NCBI GenBank assembly: GCA_041659285.1
Contig: JBAZYO010000003.1
Span: 248,001 to 312,000 of the forward strand
DNA from: Vicinamibacterales bacterium
Lineage (GTDB): Bacteria; Acidobacteriota; Vicinamibacteria; Vicinamibacterales; UBA2999
Reading direction: 5' to 3'
DNA length: 64,000 nt
Shown: piece by piece, positions 48,977 through 57,076 of the stretch
Position numbering within the stretch: the stretch's first letter is position 1
How the letters are laid out: each line of letters begins with the position of its first letter
Translations under genes and position numbers: made by a program
Notes under the pieces: model-generated
What the model saw: the letters and a program-made list of their open reading frames with translations, nothing else
What the model was told of the DNA's origin: nothing
Databases searched by the model: none

Positions 48977-51823
48977 CTAGAAGCGCAGCGCCGCGTTGAA
49001 GCGGATGTTCCGCGGGGCGTAGACCTGCGCCGGGGATCCGAACTGCGGCACGGTGTTGATCGCGCCGGCCGGGTCGCCGTTCTGCCGCAGGTTGATGGTG
49101 CCGCTCAGCGTCCGCGCATCCCAGGGCGTGTTGGTGTTGGTGACGTTGTTGAAGTCCACCGACACCTCGAACGAGCGGTCGCCGAAGCGGGCGGTCTTGA
49201 AGACGCGCAGGTCGGCGGCCGTCCGGCGTTCGAGCCGGTAGGAGCCCAGCGGCTCGACGTTGAGGGTCGAGTTGCCGCCCACCGTCTGCGCCGTGGTGAA
49301 CTGCCGCGTAATCGCCGCGCCGCTCTGCATGTTGAGGTTGCCGGCGACGCCGATCTCGTAGAACGGCAGCACGTAGGTGCCGGTCACCTTGAACTGGTGC
49401 GGCCGGTCGCCAATCTGACCGGTCACCGGTCCCTCGGCGTTGATCAACGCGTTGGGATTGACGTTGACGCTCACGCCCTTCACCCGGGTCTCCGAGTAGG
49501 TGTAGCCCATCAGCATCTGCCAGCGGTTCGACATCCGCTTGGTGGCGGTGATCTCGAGGCCGTTGTAGGTCTGGCGGAAGGCGCGGTCGTTGGTGAAGAA
49601 CGTCTGGTTCACCGCGGTCGAGGTGCGGTTGTAGAACTGGAACGTCGAGTCGTCTGCCGTCCCGGCCCTGCCGTCACGCCCGGTGTCCGTGCGCGTCGTC
49701 AGGAACGTGTCGTACGGGTTGGCGGGGTTCGAGGTGGCCTGCGGGTCGCGCTCGCTACGGTGGGTGAGCACCGCGCTCAGGCGCAAGGCAGGGAAGAGCT
49801 CGTGGTCGATGCCGCCGGTGAACTCGTCAGTGTAGGGACGCCGGTAGTCGGGATCGACGGAGATCGTCGTCGTGTCCACCCGCGAAATCACGGGCGTGCC
49901 CACCTGCTCGCCGGGTTGGAAGTGGCGATCGCCATTGAGGTCGCTCCAGCTGTACTGCTCCTGGTAATTGGCGTTGGGGTTGACGCCGTCGAGGATGCCG
50001 CCGCCGGAGGCGATCACGTAGTAGTAGCGGCCGGCCGCGGCCTTGAGCGCGGTCTTGCCGGTGCCGGTGACGTCGAAGGCGGCACTGATGCGCGGACCCG
50101 CGGTGGTCCAGTTGACGACGTCCGGCTTCTCAGCGAATTCCCGCACCAGGTTGGGAAAGAACCGGCTGGCCGGGCTGCCCTGTTCCGGCAGGTAGCCGTT
50201 CAGCCGCTCCCAGCGCACGCCGCCGGTCACCGTCAGGCGCTTGTAGGCCATGCTGTCCTGCGCGTAGAGCGCCGTCACGTCCACGGCGGTCTTGGTATAG
50301 AACGGCGTCGCGTAGAGCGTGACGTTCTGGGCGAGTCCGGTGGCGCTGCTGTAGGTCATGTCGACGTCGTCGAAGCGGCTGGTGCGGTTCTCGACCGGCG
50401 AATGGGCGTGATCGAATCCGAACTTCAGCTCGTGCCGTCCGCCGAGCAGCTCGTCGATGTAGTACTGACCCGTCGCGTTCGCCTGGTAGCGGTCCCGCCA
50501 GCGCTCGGTGCCGGCGGTGAAGTTCCGCGTGCGGATGCCGGTGGCCGAGTCGAGCAGCGTCTGGTCGTTGCCGTTCAGGTAGGTCGGGAAGAAGATCTTG
50601 TTGAGGCCGACCCGCGCGTCCAGGAAGAACTTCTGCGTCACCACCGAGTTCCACAGCACCTGGTAGATGTCGAAGACGTCGTCTTCGTTGCTCGTGGAGT
50701 CCTTGACGAGGGTGTTGGAGCCGGCCAGGAAGCGGTTTGGCTTCTTGTAGTACTGGCGCGAGTACAGGCCGGTCAGCCGGTTCTTGTCGTTCAGCTGATA
50801 GTTGAAGTTGACCAGGCCTGACGTGATGTCGGTCTTGTCGAGCACCAGCGTCGAGAAGGCCGCCGGCACGTTGACGTGCACGCGCCAGTCGCGGAACGAG
50901 GCGAACATGCGCAGCTTGCGGGCGATGAGCGGGCCGCCGCCGCTGACGTTGATGTCGGAGACGAAATCGACCGCGTTGGTTTCCGGACGGAAGCCGTAGC
51001 GCAGCAGGTTGTCGTCGATGTTCTGCGTCTGGGTGGAATCGCCGAGCCACGCGCCGGTCACGCGGCCGCGCCACTGCTCGCCGCCGCTCTTGGTCACCAT
51101 GTTCAGGAACACGCCGCTGGTCGGCACGGTGATGTCATGCGCGCCGGTCGAGACCTGGATGTCGTCGAACGCATCGAAGTCGTAGTAGAAGCCGGCCGCG
51201 CCAATCGCCGCGGGGTCGCCGACGTTGATGCCGTTGAGATAGCTGGAGTTCTGCGCGCTGGTGGTGCCGCGCGCGTTGAACACGCCCTGCAGCCCGCCTG
51301 AGGTGCCGCCGACGTCGGGCCGCGTGATCAGCAGGCTGGGGACCTTGTATTCCACCAACGACCAGATGTCGCGGCCGCCGGGCGTGCCCTGGAGCAGCTG
51401 CTCGCTCAGGTTGACGCTGGTGTTGGCGCTGGTCGTGTCAACGACCGGCGAGGCGCCGGTGACGGTCACCGTTTCGGCCACCGTCGCCACGCTCAGTGAC
51501 AGGTCGAGCGGCACCGTGGCGCCGACCTGCACCGACACGTTTTCGCGAATCATGGTGCGGAACCCCTGCAACTCGACCTTCACCGAGTAGATGCCAGGCG
51601 AGAGGGACGGGAAGCGGTTCACACCGCCGTTGTCCGTCACGCCGCTCATGGTGCCAGCCACCAGCACGGGGCTGGTCAGCGTCACCGCGACGCCGGGAAC
51701 GGCGGCGCCCTGCTCATCGGTCACTCGAACCAGGATCGATCCCGTCTGGACTTGGGCGGCAACAGGAAAAGCCACCACAGTCATCAGACTGATAGTCGCC
51801 AGAAATACTCGCATTCGATTCAT
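48977..51823 (-). CDS. Oar-type TonB-dependent receptor
   Basis: 948 residues, ATG eight bases after GGAGG. Signal peptide (VFLATISLMTVVAFPVAAQ), carboxypeptidase-regulatory domain (~25-110, VRVTDEQGAAVPGVAVTL), plug (~115-260, with LQGVFNARGTTSAQNSSYLNG) and a beta barrel with the aromatic C-terminus NAALRF. The overall layout matches the receptors at 27740 and 31804, but the barrel is shorter. Ligand unknown. Confidence 0.9.
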   Translation of the reverse strand: MNRMRVFLATISLMTVVAFPVAAQVQTGSILVRVTDEQGAAVPGVAVTLTSPVLVAGTMSGVTDNGGVNRFPSLSPGIYSVKVELQGFRTMIRENVSVQVGATVPLDLSLSVATVAETVTVTGASPVVDTTSANTSVNLSEQLLQGTPGGRDIWSLVEYKVPSLLITRPDVGGTSGGLQGVFNARGTTSAQNSSYLNGINVGDPAAIGAAGFYYDFDAFDDIQVSTGAHDITVPTSGVFLNMVTKSGGEQWRGRVTGAWLGDSTQTQNIDDNLLRYGFRPETNAVDFVSDINVSGGGPLIARKLRMFASFRDWRVHVNVPAAFSTLVLDKTDITSGLVNFNYQLNDKNRLTGLYSRQYYKKPNRFLAGSNTLVKDSTSNEDDVFDIYQVLWNSVVTQKFFLDARVGLNKIFFPTYLNGNDQTLLDSATGIRTRNFTAGTERWRDRYQANATGQYYIDELLGGRHELKFGFDHAHSPVENRTSRFDDVDMTYSSATGLAQNVTLYATPFYTKTAVDVTALYAQDSMAYKRLTVTGGVRWERLNGYLPEQGSPASRFFPNLVREFAEKPDVVNWTTAGPRISAAFDVTGTGKTALKAAAGRYYYVIASGGGILDGVNPNANYQEQYSWSDLNGDRHFQPGEQVGTPVISRVDTTTISVDPDYRRPYTDEFTGGIDHELFPALRLSAVLTHRSERDPQATSNPANPYDTFLTTRTDTGRDGRAGTADDSTFQFYNRTSTAVNQTFFTNDRAFRQTYNGLEITATKRMSNRWQMLMGYTYSETRVKGVSVNVNPNALINAEGPVTGQIGDRPHQFKVTGTYVLPFYEIGVAGNLNMQSGAAITRQFTTAQTVGGNSTLNVEPLGSYRLERRTAADLRVFKTARFGDRSFEVSVDFNNVTNTNTPWDARTLSGTINLRQNGDPAGAINTVPQFGSPAQVYAPRNIRFNAALRF

Positions 51824-52004
51824 GACATTGCCTCCGGAAAACCGTTCGCGCTCTACGAGAAGTTGAAGTGGCGCATGCTTACAAATGGGACACGCATCAA
51901 GGATGGGCTGACAAGGAGCGACAACGGGGAGCCTGATGCGACAAACCGCCTGGCCGACGCGCAGGCTAACTAGTCAGTAAGCAAAGCTACTGCCGAACCG
52001 ACGC

Positions 52005-52010
52005 TATAAT
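52005..52010 (+). promoter_or_regulatory. Consensus -10 TATAAT before the orphan exported gene
   Basis: Ends seven bases before the ATG at 52018, again too close for a ribosome-binding site; predicted leaderless start. Confidence 0.55.
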
Positions 52011-52017
52011 TGCGTTC

Positions 52018-52713
52018 ATGCGCGTGATGCTGGCTCTTCTGTGTGCAAGCCTCATGATTTCTCCCGTGGTTGACGCGCAGACTCGGAAGTCCACACCCAA
52101 GAAAGTCCCCACCAAGACCACGAAGAAGGCGGCACCCGCGCCGGTGGTGTCGCGCATCCAGGCGGAGTGGCAGTGCCCGTCGGAGTTAGGCCAGGGCGTG
52201 GCGACCGGACGACGGTACTGCGATGTGCTGACGGCCCGGGACCCCAAGGAGGGCATTCTCATCACCATCCCGCCGCATCGCGGCCCGGTGACGATGATGT
52301 TCGAGCTGCATAACCGGCATACTTATTCGGCCGAGCTCATCAAGCAGAAGCAGGCCTACCGGAAGTACACCGCCACCATCGGCGTCCTGTCGATGGACAA
52401 CACCCTGATCGATCGCGCGGTCGTGCAGAGCGAGTTCCGCACCGAGAAGGACCTGTTCGATCGCATCAGCGGCGGGGCCGGCCCCGGCGGCGTGAAGGCG
52501 GTGGCCCCGGCCGGCGACGAGTTCATCACCATCGAGCTGCCCGAGACCGTCCAGGAGCAGGTGTCGGTGCTCGGCGAGAAACTGACGGTGGTCCGGCCCG
52601 ACGGCACCGACAACTTCTCGGCCACCGGCCGACCCATTGCGACCATCAGTAACGTGATGCTGCAATTCCGGCCGGGCCCCGCGCCGAAAAAAATACCGGT
52701 CAAGAAACGATAG
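52018..52713 (+). CDS. Exported protein of unknown function with Lys-rich linker
   Basis: 231 residues. Signal peptide (MLALLCASLMISPVVDAQ) then a Lys/Thr/Pro-rich linker (residues ~22-42) and a beta-rich body with PSELGQGVATGRRYCDVL and HRGPVTMMFELHNRH. One Cys pair could form a disulfide. No family recognised. It converges on the decarboxylase gene with a 14-base overlap at the 3' ends. Confidence 0.65.
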   Translation: MRVMLALLCASLMISPVVDAQTRKSTPKKVPTKTTKKAAPAPVVSRIQAEWQCPSELGQGVATGRRYCDVLTARDPKEGILITIPPHRGPVTMMFELHNRHTYSAELIKQKQAYRKYTATIGVLSMDNTLIDRAVVQSEFRTEKDLFDRISGGAGPGGVKAVAPAGDEFITIELPETVQEQVSVLGEKLTVVRPDGTDNFSATGRPIATISNVMLQFRPGPAPKKIPVKKR

Positions 52714-54094
52714 AGCGGTAACAGGCCAGCATCGCGTCGGCCGATCGATCGATGTCGGCCTCCGTGGTGGACCAGTTCGATACGGCGATGCGCATCGCCT
52801 GCCGGCCCTGCCAGAACGCGCCGCCGGCCCAACATGTGCCCTCGGCCTGGATGCGCGCGATCACGTCGCGCGTGGTGTCGTCCGCGCCCGCGCCATTGCC
52901 CGCAAACCGCACCAGCACCTGGTTGAGCACGACCTCGTTGAGAATGGTGACGCCGGGCGCGGCCGACAAGCGCGCCGCCATCCGCCGCGCCAGCGCGCAG
53001 TTCCGGCGCACGAGCGCGACAATGCCGTCTTGGCCGAGGGCGCGGAACAGCGCGTAGAGCGGAATCACGCGCGAGCGTCGAGACGACTCGGGCACCCAGT
53101 CCATCCCGATGCGCTCTTCGTCGGTGCCGCGCTGCAGGTACGACGCCTTCATGCTCATGGCCGCGCGATGCGGCGCGGCGTCGGCCACGATGGCAAGCCC
53201 GGAGTCGTATGGCACGTTCAACCACTTGTGCGCGTCGGTGGCCCACGAGTCGGCGGTCGCGATCCCGTCAACTTGCGCTCGCAGTTCCGGAACCGCGGCG
53301 GCCCACAGCCCAAACGCCCCGTCCACGTGCACCCACGCGCCGCGCCCGTGCGCCGCGGTCACGATCTCGGCGATGGGATCGCTGGCGCCGGTGCTGACGT
53401 TGCCCGCCTGCGCGCACACGATCGCGGGGCCGGTCACGTCGGCGAGCTGCTGGCGCAGCGCGTCGGCGCGCATGCGGCCCTGGCCATCCACGGGCACCGA
53501 CTCCAGTTCGTCGCTGCCGAAACCCAGGTAGCGCAGCGCCCCGACCGCCGACACGTGCACCTCGCCGCCCACGAACACGCGCACCCGCGGAGCGCGCTGC
53601 AGGCCTTGCGTTTCCACGTTCCAGCCCGCCCGGCGCAGCACTTCATGACGTGCGGCGGCGAGGCACGTGAAGTTCGCCATGTGGCAGCCGGATACGAACC
53701 CGACGCTGGCGGTGGACGGCAGGCGGAGCAGCTCGAGGACCCATCCCGCCACGATGTCTTCCATCACCGCGGCCGCGGGCGAGAGGACGTAGAGACAGGC
53801 GTTCTGATCCCACGTGCTCGCGAGCCAATCCGCGGCCACCGTCACGGGCACCGCGCCGCCGGTGACGAAACCGAAGTAGCGAGGTCCGATGGTGGCGACC
53901 AGGCCGGGATCGGCATTCGCGGCCAGCTGGTCGATCACGGTGACCGGCTCGGTAGGACTGGTGGGCAGCGGACCACCGAGCGCACGAAACAACTGTTCGC
54001 GGGTGGCTTGCGCGCCGACATGGCGTTCCGGCGCTTCAGCGAGGTAACGCGAGGCGTGACGGAGGGCGGTGGCGAGCAGGTCTGCGCTGGTCAT
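52700..54094 (-). CDS. PLP-dependent group II decarboxylase-like enzyme
   Basis: 464 residues. The internal-aldimine Lys lies in ATDAHKWLNVPYDSG, the PLP ring contact HVDGAFG and the GNVSTGASDPI block are typical of aromatic-L-amino-acid decarboxylase / glutamate decarboxylase-type fold-I enzymes. Full-length and without a signal peptide, so cytoplasmic. It is the terminal gene of a three-gene minus-strand operon, its start overlapping the CoA-transferase stop (ATGA). Substrate could be an aromatic or acidic amino acid. Confidence 0.85.
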   Translation of the reverse strand: MTSADLLATALRHASRYLAEAPERHVGAQATREQLFRALGGPLPTSPTEPVTVIDQLAANADPGLVATIGPRYFGFVTGGAVPVTVAADWLASTWDQNACLYVLSPAAAVMEDIVAGWVLELLRLPSTASVGFVSGCHMANFTCLAAARHEVLRRAGWNVETQGLQRAPRVRVFVGGEVHVSAVGALRYLGFGSDELESVPVDGQGRMRADALRQQLADVTGPAIVCAQAGNVSTGASDPIAEIVTAAHGRGAWVHVDGAFGLWAAAVPELRAQVDGIATADSWATDAHKWLNVPYDSGLAIVADAAPHRAAMSMKASYLQRGTDEERIGMDWVPESSRRSRVIPLYALFRALGQDGIVALVRRNCALARRMAARLSAAPGVTILNEVVLNQVLVRFAGNGAGADDTTRDVIARIQAEGTCWAGGAFWQGRQAMRIAVSNWSTTEADIDRSADAMLACYRSIVS

Positions 54095-54882
54095 GAAGTT
54101 CGGAGTCCCGTCAATGGAATGTCACGTTCGGCCGCCCAGTGTTCCCACTCGGCAGCCGTCTTCGCCGCGAACACGTCGTCCAGTCTGGCCCCGTCGGCAA
54201 GGCCGAGGGCGTCGTAGAGCCGCGCGCGGAAGTGCGGTTCCAGCGCGCCAATCGCGACCGCGCCGTCCTTCGCCGCATACACGCCATACGCCGGATTGCC
54301 GCCGCCCAGCAGGCCGCCGGGCGCGGTGAGCCCGTGTCGCATCGGCGCCGTCAGCGCGCCCAGCGCGTCGAACAAGCCGACCACCCGGCAGCCGCCAGGC
54401 CCCTTGTGCATCATGTCGATGACGGCCGCGTGCGCGCGTTCGGCGCCAAACAGGTCCGCGAGCAGCGTCTTCGGCAGGCCGTGCTGGAGCAGGCCTGCCT
54501 TGGCCTGATACGTGACATCGTGCCCGGGCGCATCCGGGTGCGCCGTGTCGCCGACGATGTTCAGGTGGCGAAGGAGGGGAAAGCGCCGCGACAATGACGC
54601 CACGTCGAGCCCCAGCCGCGCCAACGCGGCCGGCCGCTGACTGGCGATGAACACGTCGGCCGAGCCGAGCAGGTCGGTCAGCGCTCGCATGCCCTCGTCG
54701 GTCTTCAGATCGAGGCGGACGACCGCCACCTTGGCATGCAGTTCGTCGTACCACGATTGGCAGAAGCCTTCGAGCGGATCGCCCCACGGCGCCTCGACCT
54801 TGATGGCGGTGGCGCCACCGGCGACGAGGCGCGCCACCGCCACCGGCCCGGGCACGTTCTGCGCGATGGTGACGAGCTTCAT
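54091..54882 (-). CDS. Short CoA-transferase family III protein
   Basis: 263 residues, markedly shorter than the ~400 usual for CaiB/BaiF or racemase-type enzymes. N-terminal VPGPVAVARLVAGGATAIKVEAPWGDP and VVRLDLKTDEGM match the CoA-transferase fold, and the catalytic Asp appears in HDVTYQAKAGLL. The C-terminal dimer-swapping part is reduced. It may be a degenerate or specialised form. Both flanking genes overlap it by four bases. Confidence 0.8.
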   Translation of the reverse strand: MKLVTIAQNVPGPVAVARLVAGGATAIKVEAPWGDPLEGFCQSWYDELHAKVAVVRLDLKTDEGMRALTDLLGSADVFIASQRPAALARLGLDVASLSRRFPLLRHLNIVGDTAHPDAPGHDVTYQAKAGLLQHGLPKTLLADLFGAERAHAAVIDMMHKGPGGCRVVGLFDALGALTAPMRHGLTAPGGLLGGGNPAYGVYAAKDGAVAIGALEPHFRARLYDALGLADGARLDDVFAAKTAAEWEHWAAERDIPLTGLRTS

Positions 54883-55583
54883 TCGGCGAGCCACTCGCCG
54901 AGGATCGCCGACAGGTCCATGTCCGGGGCGATCAGGCAGCTGTGGCCGTGCCCTTCGAGGATGCGCATGCGGGCGCCGGGCGTGAGCGAGGTCATCAGCC
55001 GCGCCTGTTCCACCGACGGCACGACCACGTCGCGGTCGGCGGCCAGGTAGAGCACCGGCGACTGGATGGTCGGCAGGTGCTCGCGGATGTCGTAGTTGCG
55101 CAGGATGTTGAGCCGCGACAGGTAGCCCTCGCGCGTGGTCGCCTGCATCAGATCGTGAAACCGCCGGATCTCGTCGCGGTCGGTCTGCTTCGAGTGCAGG
55201 CGCCGGCCGTTCAGCTGCCGAATCAGCCGCATCATCCCCCACGGCGTCGCGCGCAGCAGGTGATAGCCCAGCCAGAGCCGTGCCGGGGAGCCGAAGTGCG
55301 CGAACGAGTTGAGGATGACCAGGCGACCGACGCGCTCGGGATGCGCCACCGCGTAGCTGAGTGCCAGCGCTCCGCCAAACGACTCGCCGAGCAACGTCAC
55401 CGGCTCGTCCGACGCGGCGGTCACCGCCTGGTGCAGGTCCTCGACCAGCTCCTCCATCGCCCGGGCATCGTCGCGCAGGCGCGTGCGGGTGACCGCGTAC
55501 TGGCGCTCGAGCAGCGGCAGTTGCCGGTAGAACAGCAGCCCTGTTCCATCAATGCCCGGCACCAGGACGAGTGGTTCCTTCAC
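54879..55583 (-). CDS. Alpha/beta hydrolase
   Basis: 234 residues, GTG start. Oxyanion region VPGIDGTG, nucleophile elbow GESFGGALAL, acid in LAADRDVVVPS and catalytic His in GHGHSCL complete a triad. Family includes esterases and thioesterases of the biotin/BioH type. It heads the operon with the CoA-transferase and the PLP decarboxylase, so an acyl-CoA or ester of the shared pathway is likely to be its substrate. A divergent acyltransferase gene starts 23 bases away. Confidence 0.87.
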   Translation of the reverse strand: MKEPLVLVPGIDGTGLLFYRQLPLLERQYAVTRTRLRDDARAMEELVEDLHQAVTAASDEPVTLLGESFGGALALSYAVAHPERVGRLVILNSFAHFGSPARLWLGYHLLRATPWGMMRLIRQLNGRRLHSKQTDRDEIRRFHDLMQATTREGYLSRLNILRNYDIREHLPTIQSPVLYLAADRDVVVPSVEQARLMTSLTPGARMRILEGHGHSCLIAPDMDLSAILGEWLAE

Positions 55584-55606
55584 TGTCTATATGGTAGCTT
55601 TTCGCC

Positions 55607-56377
55607 GTGACGCCCGCTCAAGCCGGCCGTGTGGCCTGGACCATGGCCTCGATGTTCATGGTCCAGAGCCTGGTGTTCGGCTTGTCGGTGCTGCCGGCGT
55701 TCTATTTCTGGACGTGGACGCAGGGCTGGCCCGTCCCGCCTCTGATCCGTCCGGCCATTGTCGCCACCACCCTGGTGCCGGCGTACCTGCTGTTCGCATT
55801 CGTCCTGGTGGCGCTGTCGGCGTTCTCCACGCGCGTCTGCGGATGGCGGACGGCGCCGAACGGCGCCTGGAAGCTGCGCGACCTGGAATGGCCGCTGCTC
55901 GACTGGGTGCGCTACATGGTGTCCACCCACGTGGTGCGCGTGTTCGTCGGCACCTTCTTCCGGGCGTCGGTGTTGTGGACGTTGTACATGCGGTGGAACG
56001 GCGCCAAGATCGGCCGCGGCGTCCACATCAACAGCCTGTCGATTTCCGATCACAGCATGCTGGAGTTTGGCGATGGCGTGGTGATCGGCGAAGGCGTGCA
56101 CCTCTCAGGCCACACGGTCGAGGCCGGCATGGTGAAGACCGGTCCGGTGCGGCTGGGAAAGCACGTCACGGTGGGCCTCGGCAGCATGGTGGGGATCAAC
56201 GTGGAGGCCGGCGACAAATGCCAGATCGGCGCCCTCAGCGTGGTCCTGAAGGGGTCGAAGCTGGAAGGTTCTGCTATCTACGCGGGCATCCCTGCACGTA
56301 AAATTGAGCGCAGATTGCCCAGGCCCGCAGATGACACAGATGACGCAGACAATTTGGCCGCGATTGGTTTTTTCTGA
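55607..56377 (+). CDS. Membrane-bound left-handed beta-helix acyltransferase
   Basis: 256 residues, GTG start. Two or three hydrophobic segments occupy residues 10-80, followed by an amphipathic linker and hexapeptide repeats (AKIGRGVHINSLSISDHSML, VVIGEGVHLSGHTVEAG, VTVGLGSMVGINVEAGDKCQ). Acts as an acetyl- or acyltransferase on a membrane-linked substrate, similar to the C-terminal part of Pls-type proteins. The final ~20 residues (RPADDTDDADN...) are encoded by a 41-bp dispersed repeat also present at 17321-17361. Operonic with the next two glycosyltransferase genes. Confidence 0.8.
   Translation: MTPAQAGRVAWTMASMFMVQSLVFGLSVLPAFYFWTWTQGWPVPPLIRPAIVATTLVPAYLLFAFVLVALSAFSTRVCGWRTAPNGAWKLRDLEWPLLDWVRYMVSTHVVRVFVGTFFRASVLWTLYMRWNGAKIGRGVHINSLSISDHSMLEFGDGVVIGEGVHLSGHTVEAGMVKTGPVRLGKHVTVGLGSMVGINVEAGDKCQIGALSVVLKGSKLEGSAIYAGIPARKIERRLPRPADDTDDADNLAAIGFF
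56309..56349. repeat. 41-bp dispersed repeat, copy 2
   Basis: 37 of 41 bases identical to 17321-17361, including the doubled AGATGAC unit; here it encodes the C-terminal tail of the acyltransferase. Confidence 0.7.
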
Positions 56378-56383
56378 CCCGTC

Positions 56384-57076
56384 TTGACAGCCCTCATTTC
56401 AATAGTCGTTCCTGTCTATAACGAAGCGCGGACCGTCGCCGAGGTCATCGACCGGCTGTTGGCGATCGATCTGCCGGCGCCGCGCGAGATCCTCGTCGTC
56501 AACGACGGCTCCACCGACGGCACGCGCGAGGTGCTGGACCGCCTGGCCACGCGACCCGAGTTGCGCATCATTCACGCCGCGAAGAACGGCGGCAAGGGCA
56601 GCGCCATCCGCACGGGCTTCGCGCAGGCCACCGGCACCATCGTCGCGATCCAGGATGCCGATCTCGAGCTGGACCCCGCGCAAATCGCCCTGCTCGTGCA
56701 GCCGATCCTCGACGGGCGCACCGGCGTCGTTTACGGGTCGCGGTTCCTGGCCGGCCGCCCCGATGCGCCGTGGCTGTCGATCTTCGCCAACCAGGTGCTG
56801 ACGGGCGTGACCAACGTCCTGTTCGGCGGCCACCTCACCGACATGGAGACCTGCTACAAGGTGATGACCGCGGACATCGCCCGCGGGCTGCACCTCGAAT
56901 CCAATCGCTTCGACATCGAGCCGGAAATCTCCGCGAAGCTGCTGCGGGATGGGCACGCCATCCTCGAACTGCCGGTGCGCTTCGAGCCGCGCAGCCGCGC
57001 CCAGGGCAAGAAGATCGGCTGGCGCGACGGCGTGCGGGCTATTCAGGTTCTTCTCAAATACCGTTTCTCTCGATGA
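56384..57076 (+). CDS. Family 2 glycosyltransferase
   Basis: 230 residues, TTG start six bases after the previous stop. GT-A fold: VVPVYNEARTVAEVI, nucleotide-binding LVVNDGSTDGT, the DADLELDP metal-binding DxD, and CYKVMTADIARGLHLES near the catalytic base. It resembles polyprenyl-phosphate glucosyl/mannosyltransferases, without the C-terminal membrane anchor. Its stop overlaps the next start (ATGA). Probably supplies lipid-linked sugar to the following polytopic transferase. Confidence 0.9.
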   Translation: MTALISIVVPVYNEARTVAEVIDRLLAIDLPAPREILVVNDGSTDGTREVLDRLATRPELRIIHAAKNGGKGSAIRTGFAQATGTIVAIQDADLELDPAQIALLVQPILDGRTGVVYGSRFLAGRPDAPWLSIFANQVLTGVTNVLFGGHLTDMETCYKVMTADIARGLHLESNRFDIEPEISAKLLRDGHAILELPVRFEPRSRAQGKKIGWRDGVRAIQVLLKYRFSR

